DNA of 64,000 bases from Dromiciops gliroides (Eukaryota > Chordata > Mammalia > Microbiotheria > Microbiotheriidae), in contig NC_057865.1 in NCBI RefSeq assembly GCF_019393635.1, positions 296,995,385-297,059,384 on the forward strand, in the 5' to 3' direction. Shown here in pieces: positions 52,276 through 63,550 of the stretch (positions are counted from its first letter, which is position 1; each line of letters opens with the position of its first letter). The notes under the pieces are model-generated. The model was not told the DNA's origin. It saw nothing but the letters and a program-made list of their open reading frames with translations, and searched no databases. A program made the position numbers and the translations under genes.

Positions 52276-53934
52276 AGTCTTGTGACAAACGTGCTAGGTG
52301 TCTGAGCCCATGCATGTGTGTCCCTGTGGATGTGTGTTCCTGACGCTCTGCAAGGGCTGGGGGTGGGAGGCCCCCCCCCCATCTCGGAGCATGCTTGGGA
52401 GCGTGTCCGGGCCCCAGGCGGGGGGAGGGAGCCACATCCGGGTCCGGTCTTCTTGGCCATCGCTTTCATTTATTCTGAAGTAAAGGACTCACTCCCCAAC
52501 TTCTTTCACAGGGCCTCTGCCCATGCCCGTCACAAACCTGTCTGACGGGCTGGCCCTGTGGGTGAGGCTCGTCTTCCCCACGTCACTGCTGATTGAGGGC
52601 ACGGCCCCAGCTGGCCTTGCTTTGGGCCGGAGCCATGCCATCCTATCCCTGCCTGGCTGCCACTGCTGCTTCTGCCCTCCCCCCACCATGGGAGGGAAAG
52701 CCCGGGGGTCTGCTGCCTGCAGCCTCTTCCCTTGCCAATCCAACCTGGACACCAACCAAAGCATCTTCCTGAGGAGGGCACAAGGAGTCACCCGCTGCTT
52801 GGGCCCCAGCCCATCTGGATACATGTGCCTCAACTATCCCCAGCCACCCTCGGAGCTGTGGGTGTTTGCTCATTCTTGGATGGGCGCTCCAACTGACAAA
52901 TCCAGTGGCCAGCCCCTTCAAAGCCCCCTCAGCTGGTCCGTCTCCGGGGGCCCTCCCTGATGGCTCCCTCCCAGCCCTCTGCCCTTCCGGCCCAGACACT
53001 CCTTGTCCCCTCCCTCCAGGATCCGAGTCTTGCCCACCTCTGCCCTTCACCAGGCACAAGATGCAGGGGCAGGAAAGCCTGGAAAGATCCTGGTTTGGGT
53101 GAGCCGGGCCAAAGATGCCTTCCTCAGTCAAATGCCTCACCTGGAAGGGGAAACTGAGAATCCCCAAAGTGCCCACACCTCGGGGCTGCTTGGGCAGAAG
53201 GTGCTGCTTTGGAAACCCAGGAGATCCGAGAAAGGGGCACTCTTTATCTGAGGATGCTCACTTCCCCTTGCTGAGCCTCGGTTACCCCGACTGTAAGGGA
53301 GATGAGTAGCTCTGGGGCTGTGACCAAGACCTCTGACAAACTGTAAGAACCTGCTCCCTGGTGAAATGCATTTCCTGCTACCGGATCCAGAAACCGAAGG
53401 CAGGGACCAGAGTCCCAGCCGGGAGGTTAGGCCTCCACCCCCAGCCCAGGCGGCCTTGTCATTAACACCAGTATCCGGGCTATCTCCCCCTCTCTTCTGA
53501 GGATGTCCCCAGCCTCAGTATCTCTCCTGGTGCCTGGGGCCAGAGAGGTGGGCGGGGCCCTTGGTTCCAGTTTCCGGTTGGCCAGGTGAACACCCCAGCT
53601 GGGTCCCAACAGGCCTGTACATGCAGGTGCCCAGCTTGCCTCGCCCCCATAGCTCTGAGCTCCCCCGGGGTCACAGGGACGCCGGCTGCCAGCCAGGTTT
53701 CACATAGCCTGTTGACGCCCCTGGGAAGGTGGATGAGTCACTGAAGCTTCCCTCCAACCACAGGAAGTGAGGATGGAGACCTGGCCTTTTCCAGAGACCA
53801 GGCCCTGCCGGGAAGCCAGCTCAAAGTCTCCTGCACCGATCACAATTCCCTCCTCAGCCCCTGCCATAGTGAATCAGGGCTGGAATCATCGGAGACCTGG
53901 CTCCCTCACGGCACTATTTTCCCACATGACCTTG
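52276..53934. other. Unique GC-rich sequence
   Basis: Overlapping frames of 145 (plus) and 177 (minus) codons are not protein-like. 'cttctttcacag' at about 52,500-52,511 is acceptor-like and 'ggccctgtgggtgagg' near 52,552 donor-like, but no exon can be defended. Confidence 0.4.
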
Positions 53935-54265
53935 AATCCTAAAACACAGAATGTGAGAGCTGGAAGGGGCCTCACCCAGCACAGGGCCCTCATCTTACAG
54001 ACGGAAACTAAGCCCCAGGTCAGGAAGTGAATCTATCCCTCTGGGTCCCCCTTTCTCATGTGTTCCCCAGAATGGGAATGGAGAACCACCAAAAGCAGTC
54101 AATATTCATCCATCCATCCATCCATTCATTCATTTGTTCATTCATCCATCTATTCATTCATTCATTCGTTTGTTCTATCCATCCACCCATCCATCCATCC
54201 ATCCTTTCATTCATCATTCATCAAACATTTATTAAGTACCTACTATGTGCCAGGCACTGGGATTA
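53935..54265. repeat. L3/MIR relic, (ATCC/ATTC)n array, L2 end
   Basis: Relic at 53,940-54,030 ('cagaatgtgagagctggaag'). Tetramer array at 54,103-54,215 switches between CATC and CATT units. An antisense L2 end ('cctactatgtgccaggcac') follows at 54,216-54,265. Confidence 0.75.
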
Positions 54266-55289
54266 CAAAGATGAATCATCGCCTGCAGACAAAGCAGCCC
54301 CTCCGGCTTTCTATATTCCTCTCTGCTGATGGCTCAGGCTGCTGCCACCCAGGTGGTTTCTGTCTCTGGGGCCTCAGTTTCCCTGCCTGAAAAGTGAGGG
54401 GGTGGAGAGGGGGCTCCCCTCTCTCAGGCCTCTATCACATGGGTGATAGCTCTTGCTCTCAGGGCTATTAGAGAGAATTGGGGGGCTGTGACCCGCTGCG
54501 CCCCCTCCCCCCTTCTGCCGTGTCCCCAGACTCCTGTCCAGCCCCAATGTGGGGCCACAGGGCAGAGCTTCCTCTGTCCTCACCCTGGTGTCTATCTTGG
54601 CTGCTTCCCCCTGAGGCTCTGCCTTCTGGGGCCCACACAAAGAAGCCATCCCACCCCTCCTTGGGGGAGCTTTCAGCATTAAAAGGTGCTGTTTGGTCTC
54701 CCCTGAACCCTCTCTTCTGCAGACTAAACAGCAAACCCTTCGGGCTCTGGTGACCTAAATCCTACAGCTCAGGAGTTGGGAGGGACTTGAGACTCAAGTG
54801 CATCCTCCTCGTTTGACAGTGGGAGAAACTGAGTCTGAGAGAAGGGAAGGTCTTTCTCTGAGGTCACAGAGCCAGGAGTGACTCTCTTGGGTCCTGTGTC
54901 CTCTCTGAAGTCAGGCTTCTTTCCATTTCCCATCATGGAACTGGATGAAATGCCTTCTGCTTTCGTTAGCCAATGGCTCCTGGTCACACCTCTGTCTCCA
55001 GGAGGACGGGGCCATGGACCAGCCAGGCATAGGGGATTGCTCTTGAGGGGGGGGCCCCTGATTCCCAGAAGCCCGAGCCCCAGGGATTCCCCAAGCCTAC
55101 CCTTCACGGGGTCACGAGACTCACTCCCCAAGAGATGAGATCTGGAGAGGATTGGGGGGGGTAGGAGGTCATGGAATACAACCCCCTCATTTTGCAGCTA
55201 GGAAAACTGAGACCCAGAGACTCATAACCAGCCCAGAATTGGCAGCCCAGGACCCAGCGCTGGATCTCCCACTTCCTCAGAGGTAGAGC
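54266..55289. other. Unique sequence with two L3/MIR relics
   Basis: Antisense relics at about 54,770-54,890 ('ctcctcgtttgacagtggga') and 55,165-55,265 ('cctcattttgcagctaggaa'). The rest is unique GC-rich DNA. Confidence 0.45.
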
Positions 55290-56019
55290 CATCTAGGGAC
55301 ATGGAGAACCGACTTGGCCCCTTCCCATGCGCGCTGGGAGAGAGAAGCCAGTGAGGGATGGGATAGAGTCGGCTAGGAGCTCAAAGGGGGGCTGAGAACT
55401 TGAGAACCAGGCACCAGCTTCACCTGCCTGGATAGCCTGAACCCTTAGCTCCCAGCCCACCCCCGACCCCCAGCATTGAAGGCCGAGAGAGAGGGGGGCG
55501 GGGCCCATAGTGATGGGTAGGGCCAGATTCCCGCCCCTCCCCCCCCCTGCCTGGAGGCAGATGCCCTCCCCTCCCTCCCTCTCCAATCTGGGCGGGGCAG
55601 GGTAAGAAAAGGCCCTAGGCCGGAGGAGGTGGAGCAGAAGGGTGCTAGCCTCTGCATCCCGGGACTTCCCTGTTAGGAATTCCTTGCTCCTTGTCATGCC
55701 CTGGGAGTCTGGGTGGGAAGGACTGTGGGCAGGACCCAGGAGAAGGCTTTGCTGCTTGACCAACCAATCCACAAGCATCAAAGAAGCCCTGACCCATGCC
55801 GGGTGGTCCTATGGGGCGGGGGGGGGGGGGGGGCGGGGGCAAAGGAAGAAGAGAAGGCCTAGTCCTGCAGGAGAACCAACCTAAAAGGGGGGGCCTCCAC
55901 AGACGAGGGTAAATGACCCTCCCCACACCCAGCTCATTGGGCCTGAGGGGTCTCCTTGTCCTCCCATTGGACACAGCAGCAGGGCTGGGCAGGGCAGGGC
56001 AGGGCAGAGTCAGGAGGCC
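55290..56019. other. GC-rich unique block with GC boxes and a long G run
   Basis: Contains Sp1-type GGGGCGGGGC near 55,496 and GGGCGGGGC near 55,590. A 16-G run at 55,818-55,833 is flanked by further G blocks, and a GGGCA repeat lies at 55,987-56,007. CpG density is not high enough to call an island. Confidence 0.4.
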
Positions 56020-56235
56020 CATTATCACCTTGTTACTATTCAGAGCCCCAATGACAATAATAACCAGGAATAATAATAGGGTGGCTTTGTGTTTACAAAT
56101 GGCCTTTCTTCCTTTGTGATCTCACCCTTCTCGTCGTGCCATCCCTGTGACACAGGGTGGGGGCTGCCACCATCTCCCCATAACACAGATGGAGAGACTG
56201 AGGCCCCCGGACAGTTCTGGGCGCCAGGTCTCATC
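56020..56235 (-). mobile_element. MIR-type SINE, antisense
   Basis: 'aataataaccaggaataata', 'atggcctttcttcctttgtg' and 'cagatggagagactgaggcc' in antisense MIR order. Confidence 0.5.
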
Positions 56236-56814
56236 CAGCATCCCCTGGAACCAGATCTCCTGATCGCTAGACCTGAGCTCAGGCCATGAGACCCCTAAAG
56301 ATGAGATGGAATCAAACCGTGAGACAAAAATTAGCCTCCTCCAAGCCCTGTCTTGCAGCCTGCCCTAATTAGCCTCCCCTCTCACCTCCTGACAAGCAAA
56401 TGTTATTTTCTAAGTTTGTCACATGGGGTTTCCAAAGCAGCTGAGAACAAGTTCTCAGTCTGAGAGACCAAGTCAGGTAGCAAGCAGGTCATCACCTAGT
56501 GGAGGGACCACACAGCCTTGGCCTCTCTGATCTGGGAGGGTTGACTCGGGCCTGGGGGGGGAGCCCCTCATGCTGGGGTGGGGGGCAGGGCTAAGACCCC
56601 ACACACCTTCCCTTCCAGGCTGTCAAAGGCCTGAGGAACAGGGGAAACTGGCCCCAACACACCTAGCTCTGGGGGGCCCTGGGAGGCCCCTCACCTGAGG
56701 AACACTCCTGGTGGGCAACAGGAAAGAGCAGGAGGGAAATGGAAGAAGGGACAAGCTGGAGGCAGAAACCACAATGAAGGGAAGTCCCCCAGAGTCCCAG
56801 GCAGCAACACCCCC
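56236..56814. other. Unique sequence
   Basis: Includes an AT-richer patch at about 56,365-56,425 with 'gccctaattagcctcccc' and 'gcaaatgttattttctaag'. No repeat or gene is recognised. Confidence 0.35.
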
Positions 56815-57142
56815 GAGAGGAAAAGAGGGAGAGAGGGAGAAAGGAAGGAGAGTTAGAAGAGGAAGAAAGAGAAAGGGGGAGAGATAAGGAGAGGAAGAAA
56901 GAGGGAAAGTAGAGAGGGGAATGGGAAGAGAAAGTGGAGAAATGAGACAGAGACAAAGGGGGAGAAAGTAAAGGAGAGAGACAGAAAGACAGAGATGGAG
57001 TGAGAGAGGAGTGGGGGGCAGGGGGAGAGAGGGAAAGAGAGAATTCTGTAAAGTCTTGTTACACCCAGAGAGTAAGAGATGGAGATGAAGTGGAGGAAGG
57101 GAGAGAGGGGGAAGGAGGAGGGGATGGGGAGTGTGAGGGAGG
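56815..57142 (+). repeat. GA-rich purine tract
   Basis: Irregular GGGAGA/GAGAAAG units over about 320 bp with one interruption at 57,045-57,075. Confidence 0.9.
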
Positions 57143-57264
57143 GTGGAGCTGGCTCAGCCTCATCCTCCTTTCTCTGAATCTCTGGGATGGGGTGGGGGGG
57201 AAGAGGATGGCCCCCACCAAGGCTCTTGTGACAAAGATGTCTGGTTCAAAGGGATGTGTGTCAC

Positions 57265-57360
57265 AGAGTTCTGTGTTTTCTCTCCTCCCTCTCCTAGACT
57301 GGGAGCTTTCTGAGGGCAGGGCCTGGCCCTTAGCTAAACCAAACAAAAGGGTTCTGTAAC
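57265..57360 (+). mobile_element. L2 LINE 3' end scrap
   Basis: 'tagactgggagctttctgag' then 'ggcagggcctggcccttag'. Confidence 0.55.
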
Positions 57361-57391
57361 CCAGCAGGTGATTCACAGATACTTTATAGAA

Positions 57392-57560
57392 AGGGGCAGC
57401 TAGGTGGTGCAGCAGTGGATAAAGCACTAGCCCTAGATTCAGGAGGACCTGAGTTCAAATCTGACCTCAGACACTTGACACTAGCTGTGTGACCCTGGGC
57501 AAGTCACTTAACCCTCCATTGCAGCACCAAAAAAACCAACAACAAAAACAACAAAAAAGT
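57392..57560 (+). mobile_element. CORE-SINE
   Basis: Full-length sense copy with a (CAA)-interrupted tail. 14-bp TSD gatactttatagaa / gatactgtatagaa (one mismatch) at 57,378-57,391 and 57,561-57,574. Confidence 0.95.
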
Positions 57561-57639
57561 GATACTGTATAGAACCAATATGCCTGATCTAATCACGTAG
57601 GATCGGGGTTGGCTCCCAAGGCAGGGGGTAAAGATCAAG

Positions 57640-57716
57640 GGCTCTGTGCTTACTCCCCTCAGCCTTCGCTCTCCCTAAGACTCAGTTTCCCTTTTCTATG
57701 AAATAAAAGGATCAGG
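57640..57716 (+). mobile_element. MIR-type fragment
   Basis: 'agactcagtttcccttttc' and 'aaaaggatcaggctagatga' in sense order. It borders the stop of the frame below. Confidence 0.5.
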
Positions 57717-58616
57717 CTAGATGAACTCGGGGGCCCTCGGAGCTGTGCCCTCAGGGAGCTCCCAGTCTTGGGGGGACAGAGTGGGAGTGACCCAGGTCCT
57801 GGCCTCCGAGGGCTGCCCATCCAGGGGAAGAGAAGAGCACCCATAGGTGCAGCAGGTGAGCTCCGGATGGCCTGGCCTTAAGAGCTCAGTGGTGAAATCA
57901 TGGCCGTAGGTACAGTAGGAGCGAGTAGTAGGCCTTAGGCGGCCCAGTGGGCACTGGGAAGGCAGTCGGTCCTGAACGACTAACGGGTCTGGGTGGGGTG
58001 AAGAGGGCTTGATGGGGGCCCAGTTGGATGGGCGGGCTGCAGGCTGGGGACAGAACTCCTGCCAGGGGAGGCAGGGAGGGGAGGAAGGGAGGCCTGGATG
58101 CTTTAGGTCAGTTTGATTCAAGAGGTCAGTGCCCCCAGGTCTGTGAAGCAGTCTGGACGGGCCAAGAAACAAGAGAACTTTTGGCAAAGGGAGGGACACA
58201 GATGGCCTTTGTCCTAGTGTCACTACCCCCATCCCAGCCAGGATTGCAACTTGGTTCACCTGCCCTTTGTGCTGTGGGCTGCTGGCTGGGGGGGGGGGGC
58301 GCGTGTGCCCCAGGGGCCCCCAGGGTGGGTGCCAGGGCACCAGATCATCTGGTTCTATTCCTGAGAAAGCAGGGAGGCCAGAAAGGGAGGCCCAAGCTCG
58401 AAGCTGGGCAGCCACGGTAACCTGTGAACTGCCTTCTGCACATCTCCAGGAGGGCAGGGGCCCTCTCATCTCCTTCTTTGTAACCCACCTGGAGGAGGCA
58501 AAATATTTGAGAAATATTTGTTCATTCCCTGATGACCCCGATTGCCTCTGGACACAGTGCCCCCCCTGCCAGGACCACCTCCCCCAAGCAGTCTTGTAGC
58601 ATCCCCCCCGCCTCAA
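57717..58616 (-). other. 299-codon open frame, possible terminal exon
   Basis: The longest uninterrupted ATG frame in the window. A pyrimidine-rich acceptor-like CCCTGGCAG ends at 58,059 in phase with the frame, so a 113-residue terminal exon (58,058-57,717) is conceivable. Its middle reads RSYCTYGHDF...CCTYGCSSLPLDG, which I do not recognise. Against coding: DWELPEG near the end is the translation of an L2 3'-end string ('gactgggagctccctgag'), the stop abuts a MIR, the codons upstream of 58,060 are low-complexity Pro/Ser/Gly, and no second exon is visible. It is more likely a chance frame than a gene. Confidence 0.15.
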
Positions 58617-58679
58617 CTAAGCTGGGGGTGCAGAATGGAAGGGGGAGAGGGGAGGGAAGAGGATAAGGGCTTCTCCCAG

Positions 58680-58895
58680 CACCCGCCACATGTGGCCATG
58701 TACTAAGTGCTTCTTACAAATAGGGCACCTGATCCTCAGAAGAACCCTGTGGGGTAGATGTTGTTACCACCCCTGTTCTACAGTTGAGGAAACAGGTGAA
58801 CAGGTGAAGTGACTTGTTCAGGACCACATGTCTCAGGAGAGTCTGAGGCTGGATCTGAATTCAGGCCCGGCACTCTGTCCCCTGTGCCACCTCTT
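58680..58895 (-). mobile_element. MIR-type SINE, antisense
   Basis: 'catgtactaagtgcttctta', 'accacccctgttctacagtt', 'gaagtgacttgttcagga' and 'ctgaattcaggcccggc' in antisense order. Confidence 0.8.
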
Positions 58896-59384
58896 AATAC
58901 AAGCCTGTCCATTCCCCTAAAGCTTCCTTCCGTTGGGTTTCTGCAGCTCTGCCCGCGGCTGCCCTATGTTCCCCTCACCTGGGCGAGGGCCCGAACACCC
59001 ATCGGTGGCAAGCTCTCCAAGGCCAGGACGGAGAGTACTTTGCAGTTTGGCTTCCATGGGAAGGGGAGGGGAGAGGGATATGAGGCATTTAATTGGATCC
59101 ATTTTATGTGAATTATGACCTTTAAAAATAAAACATTGAAATGTCAATGAAAAGAGGCCCAGAGCCAAGGCCTTGTCACTACAGTGACTCTTCTGGGCCC
59201 CAGAAGAGATTTTTCCTTCTTTCCTGCCTAAGACAGGTGGGGGGGCTGTGGTTGTGGGATGCGGCATACCTGGGCAATGAGATTGCTGGCTAGGCTTGAT
59301 TTTTTGATCTAAGAGAAAGCTTACTGAGCAGTGATGGGGCGGGCAGACCCAAAAAACTGGGATATAGAAACCAATGGCACAATA
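58896..59384. other. Unique sequence with an AT-rich island
   Basis: 59,083-59,152 is sharply AT-rich ('gcatttaattggatcca', 'gaattatgacctttaaaaat', 'aaaacattgaaatgtcaatg') inside GC-rich DNA. AATAAA near 59,127 has no visible gene upstream. Candidate conserved element by composition only. Confidence 0.3.
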
Positions 59385-59580
59385 CATCTTTTTAAAAATC
59401 GATTCTATTTCCCCCCAATTATTTGTTAAAACAAAATTTTAACTTTTGAGTTCCAAATTGTCCCCCTCCCCCTCCCCAGACGGTAAGCAATCAGATGTAG
59501 GTTAGACGCATGCAATCATGTAAAACGTTTTCATACCAGTCATTTTGTGCAAGAAGATTGGAATGAAAGAAGTGAAACAG
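59385..59580 (-). mobile_element. LINE-1 3' UTR, antisense
   Basis: 'tttgagttccaaattgtccc', 'agacggtaagcaatcagatg' and 'gtaaaacgttttcataccag' match the antisense marsupial LINE-1 3' end. Confidence 0.75.
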
Positions 59581-60599
59581 CACGCCTTCAGTCTGACCAA
59601 CACAACATTGGAATCAGAAGGAAAACCCACTGCGCCAACGCTGAAAGGCCAGCCCAGAGCGGCCCTCACCCTAGGGCATGGACAGGGCCAGGGGCTGGGC
59701 ACCCCCTTGCAGGTGTGTTTCTAGAGGGATCATGTGGGTCATCTCAGACTTACGAGATTCGGATCCTGTGGCTGGAGAGGCAGCGAGCTCCTGTCCCTAG
59801 AATGTTCAGGAAGTGGTTGTATGGGACAGTCCTGGCCCTGGAGGGAGAACGTCCAGGCTTCTATCCAGGGAAGGGAGTGTTCTCTCAGGCCCCAGAGGCC
59901 CCTGAGCACAACCTCTAGCCCAGTGACCCAGGCACTCAGCTCCCTCTGGGGACAGTCTGGGCACTGGGGGCAGGCAGTGAGCACAGATGAGGAAAGTGTG
60001 GAAGAGTGGAAGGAGCTAGGCCAGAGGCCAGAGGCCTCAGATGCTCCCCCACTGAGGGTCAGTCGGGCTGCCTGAGCCCCAGGGCCTTGGCCTCCCTTAC
60101 CCCACTGGGCCCCCCACCAGCCAGGAGAGGGAGGCCAGCTCAGAGCTGTCATTCTGGATTTTCAGAAGAATGCTAAGAATATGAGATCTACAGCTGGATT
60201 CCAATCCTCTCAATTGTACAGAAAGGGAAGCTGAGGCTCAGGGATGGGGAAGGACTTGGCCAAGGTCACCCAAGTCCTCTGGCACTAAAGGCAGCACTTT
60301 TCCAATGATGTCTTCCCAACAGTCCCACAAGGCTGGGCAAACTGAGGCCCGGAGAGGGGAAGGGTCCCCCCAAGCCCCGCAGCTAGTCAGCGGCAGCTGG
60401 GGCATCTGAACCCAGGTCCCCTCCACAGACACTTCTCACACACCTGCTGTGTGCCCTGCCACCCAGAGAAGTCAGGGATGAATGAGACAATAGGCTCCTG
60501 ATGACAAGGACGATAACGGTGACATTTACACAGGGGTTTAACATTGCTAAGTGCAGAGCACAGGGCATTCTTTTACACAGCTGGGCAGGACTCTGTCCT
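59581..60599. other. Unique sequence with L3/MIR relics
   Basis: Antisense relics at about 60,160-60,265 ('ggccaaggtcacccaagtc') and 60,335-60,425 ('aaactgaggcccggagagg'). No gene seen. Confidence 0.4.
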
Positions 60600-60945
60600 G
60601 CTCCAAGATTTAGTGCCTCCCTCCAAGACCTTTTGCCTAGCATTCAAGGCTCTGCACAACAGCTGCCTCCTCTCCTTATCCCTTCCATTCATCTTATGCC
60701 AGTCCCTGTCCAATGATCAGACTCTCTCCCTGCCTTGTTCACACTGCCCCCACCCCGATTCCTCCTCATCCTTTATGACCCAACTCCTCTGGCATCTTCT
60801 CCAGGAAGCCTTCCCTGATTGCTCTCCTGGTCATGGTCTTCTCCTCCCCCGATTTTCATTCTTTTACCTCAAGTCCTGACACCTCTATTACCCTCAGGGA
60901 GCTCCCTGAGCCCCAGGCTCAGGCTTGGTGCTTAATAAAGAAAGG
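60600..60945 (+). mobile_element. L2 LINE 3' region
   Basis: 'tgcctagcattcaaggctct', 'atgacccaactcctctggca', 'ctccaggaagccttccctga' and 'ttggtgcttaataaagaaag' in sense order. Confidence 0.8.
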
Positions 60946-61112
60946 TTCCCAGGTTCTGGGCTCTTGGCAACTCCCAGGCTCACAGGGAAGTAAGATTCAG
61001 ATAAATATGCAATATCCCGGCATGGGATAGGGTCTTCCCCATGCCCCTCCTCAAAAACTCTAAGCTGCATCTACCCTGGCTCCTGCTTTCCTCATCTCAA
61101 GAGTAGAAGCAT
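60946..61112. other. Unique sequence
   Basis: Nothing recognised. Confidence 0.3.
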
Positions 61113-61285
61113 CTTCCTCCTCCTCCCCCTGCTCCTCCTCCCCCCTCCCCTCCTCCTCCCCTCCCTCCCCCTCCCCTCCCTCCTCCCCCTTCCCCCTCCC
61201 CCTCCTCCTCTCTCTCTCCCCCCTCCTCCTTACCTCCCTCCCCTCCTCCTCCCCTTCCTCCTCCCCCCTCGCTCCTCCCTGAGGT
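61113..61285 (+). repeat. Pyrimidine tract, CCT/CCCCT-rich
   Basis: About 170 bp of nearly pure C and T. The glycine/glutamate-rich minus-strand frame is an artefact. Confidence 0.95.
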
Positions 61286-62300
61286 GATCCCTCTCTCTTG
61301 GCCCATCCCTCTCACCTCCTCTGGGACCCACTTGTGGTAGCCAGCCTGGCTCTCTGCGGACCCTTTCCTTTGCCAGCATGCCTGCTCAGACCTCCCCACT
61401 CCTAACGGGCCTTTCCCTCCACCGGCTACCACCATCTCCCTTCTGTCCCTTGTCTCTACCTGCTGCCTTCACTGCCTCCCTGGCCATTCTCTCCCCACAC
61501 CCAGGGGCTCCATGAAGCTGCTTTCTCCATGATTATGGGGGGGGGGTCCAGCTCATCCCAAAGGCCAATGGCCTTTCCTTGAGCCTCTTCTGCGGACAGC
61601 TGGCTGGTCATGGCCCAACCGACCTCAACCAGAGGGGCCATTTGGTAGAGTGGACGGATGCCTAACTGGGCTCAAATCTTCCCTCTGACGCTGACCAGCT
61701 GTGTGGCCCCTGTGTGGCCAGCCCCAGCCCCTGCTCCCAGAGGCTCCCTGTCTGGGGTGGGAGTGGGGACTAGGCAGAGGAGGAGCAGCCCCCCCCACCT
61801 GAACCCCTTTCAGTGTTGGTGGGAGGCACACACAGAGAACAATTTGATCCAATCCCTTCCCCTCTGTGCCAAGTACTGAAGATAGAAGCAAAGTGAGGGG
61901 CCCTCCCTGACCACATGAAGCTTACACGCTGGGTGCTCTTGAGATCCGTCAGGCTGGAAGTTCAGTGGCCCCTCATGGCCCGAGCCTACTACTCATTTGC
62001 CTGGGAGTTTGACCTCCTTGGCCTCTGACCTCCTGGGGCAGCCTGCTGCCCGCCTCCCCTCCAGTGGGGCTCCCCATGTCGGCTCCAGACTGAGTGTGGA
62101 TGCCCCCCTGGTCTCAGCCCTCCCACCTTCCTCAGTGTCCCCGGGAGCAGGGACCTCAGGCCTGTGCCTAATGATGAGGCAGCTTTCTAAGACTGTGGAT
62201 CACGGGGAAGACACTGGCCTATAGTGGTAGAGGGAGATTGCTTATGCAGCAATGTCCTATATCAGAGAAACCACAGGTGCCCCCCACCCCCTATTTCTAG
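61286..62300. other. Mostly unique sequence
   Basis: A MIR scrap at about 61,645-61,710 ('aactgggctcaaatcttccc') and an antisense L2 scrap at about 61,845-61,940. The rest is unique. Confidence 0.4.
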
Positions 62301-63345
62301 CCTTTAATTCAAAGTAGGGAAGGAGGGCTAGAGAGAGCAAGAGAGAGAGGTTGACCAAGGGCTCAGGGGAATCTGAGCAGGGGAGGAAGGTTTCAGCTGG
62401 TGGAAGCTGGGGGAACTTCCTGGAATGGGTGGCCAAGATCTTACAGGAAGAGGAAGAGCTGAAAGGGGAAGGTGCACCAAGAGTGGAAATCAGCTTGTGC
62501 AAATAACCTGTGGCTGGAGAGGACAGTGCCCAAAGCTTCACAGATATAAGGAGGAAAGAGCAGGCCTTTGCTCTAGCCTTCAGGAGATGGTCAGAAACCT
62601 TGGAAAGAACAAGTCTATGAGGAGGTGGTGGGAGCAGAAGCCAAACTGCAGGGGACTGACAAGTGAGTGGATGGGAGCAGGGGAGGGCCCGGGAAGGGAA
62701 GAGAGATGAGGGAGGATGCTGGCTGAAAGGGTTGACAGGACAGGTGGTGTGAGGCAGGCCCAGGACTATGGGACTGACTCAGAACCTGGGAGGGAGAGTC
62801 ACAAGAGGCAAGGCAGAGCTGGGGGTGAGAGGAAGGGGGCAGCCAAAAACAAGGGGGTGATGTACACCAATGGCTGCCTCCTCCAGGATCAGGGAGCCCC
62901 TGGGGAGCAGGATGAGGGAGGGGGAAGACATAGCAGGCCACGAGCCAGGCCCATTGTGGGGGAATGTGACCATTGCCATCCCCACCAGTAGGCTGTAGCC
63001 CCTCTAAACCGTGAGTCAATCAATGACCTGATTTTCCTGCTCCCCTTCTATGTGGAACTCCACTGTGGAAGAGAGAGAGGGAGATGGTGTCCCCAGAGGG
63101 TTCATAGACACCACCAGGCGGGTCAAGGTCCGGGGGCTCCTGAGCAGTGGAGGAGACATTTGAGGAGGGCCTTGGAAGATGGACAGGACTGTGACAGTGG
63201 AAGGAAGGTCATGGTTTCCCTGCCCAAGAACAGCAAGAAAAATGATGCAGAGGCTGGGGCATCAGCCTGGCTTGCCCAAGCAAGGCAGGGTCTTCCCTCC
63301 TGATCATGAGGTTTGACATGTATTCTTCTGTAATGGGACTGAATC
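62301..63345. other. Unique sequence, possibly diverged antisense L2
   Basis: Purine-rich phrasing such as 'ggagacatttgaggagggcc' near 63,152 recalls antisense L2, but I cannot delimit it. No gene seen. Confidence 0.3.
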
Positions 63346-63349
63346 TGAG

Positions 63350-63550
63350 TGGGAAGGAACAGGAGAGACTCTAGTCCCTCATTACACAGATGAGGAAACA
63401 AACTCCAGAGGGGGTGGAACTTCCCTAAGCTCCCTCACATAGGGTGCTTCAGGGCTGGCATTGGAGTGCAGCATCCTTGGGACAGCACTGTGCTTTAACA
63501 AACAGTTATTAAGTACCTACTGTATACAGGGTGCTGTGTTCTGGCCTAGC
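63350..63550 (-). mobile_element. MIR relic and L2 3' end, antisense
   Basis: 'attacacagatgaggaaaca' at about 63,381, then 'acagttattaagtacctact' at about 63,503. Confidence 0.6.

Noticed and set aside
52511-52560. Possible 50-bp internal exon between an acceptor-like and a donor-like site
   Set aside because: Such site pairs are common by chance and the peptide has no recognisable feature.
61097-61435. Glycine/glutamate-rich minus-strand frame
   Set aside because: Translation of the CCT-rich pyrimidine tract.
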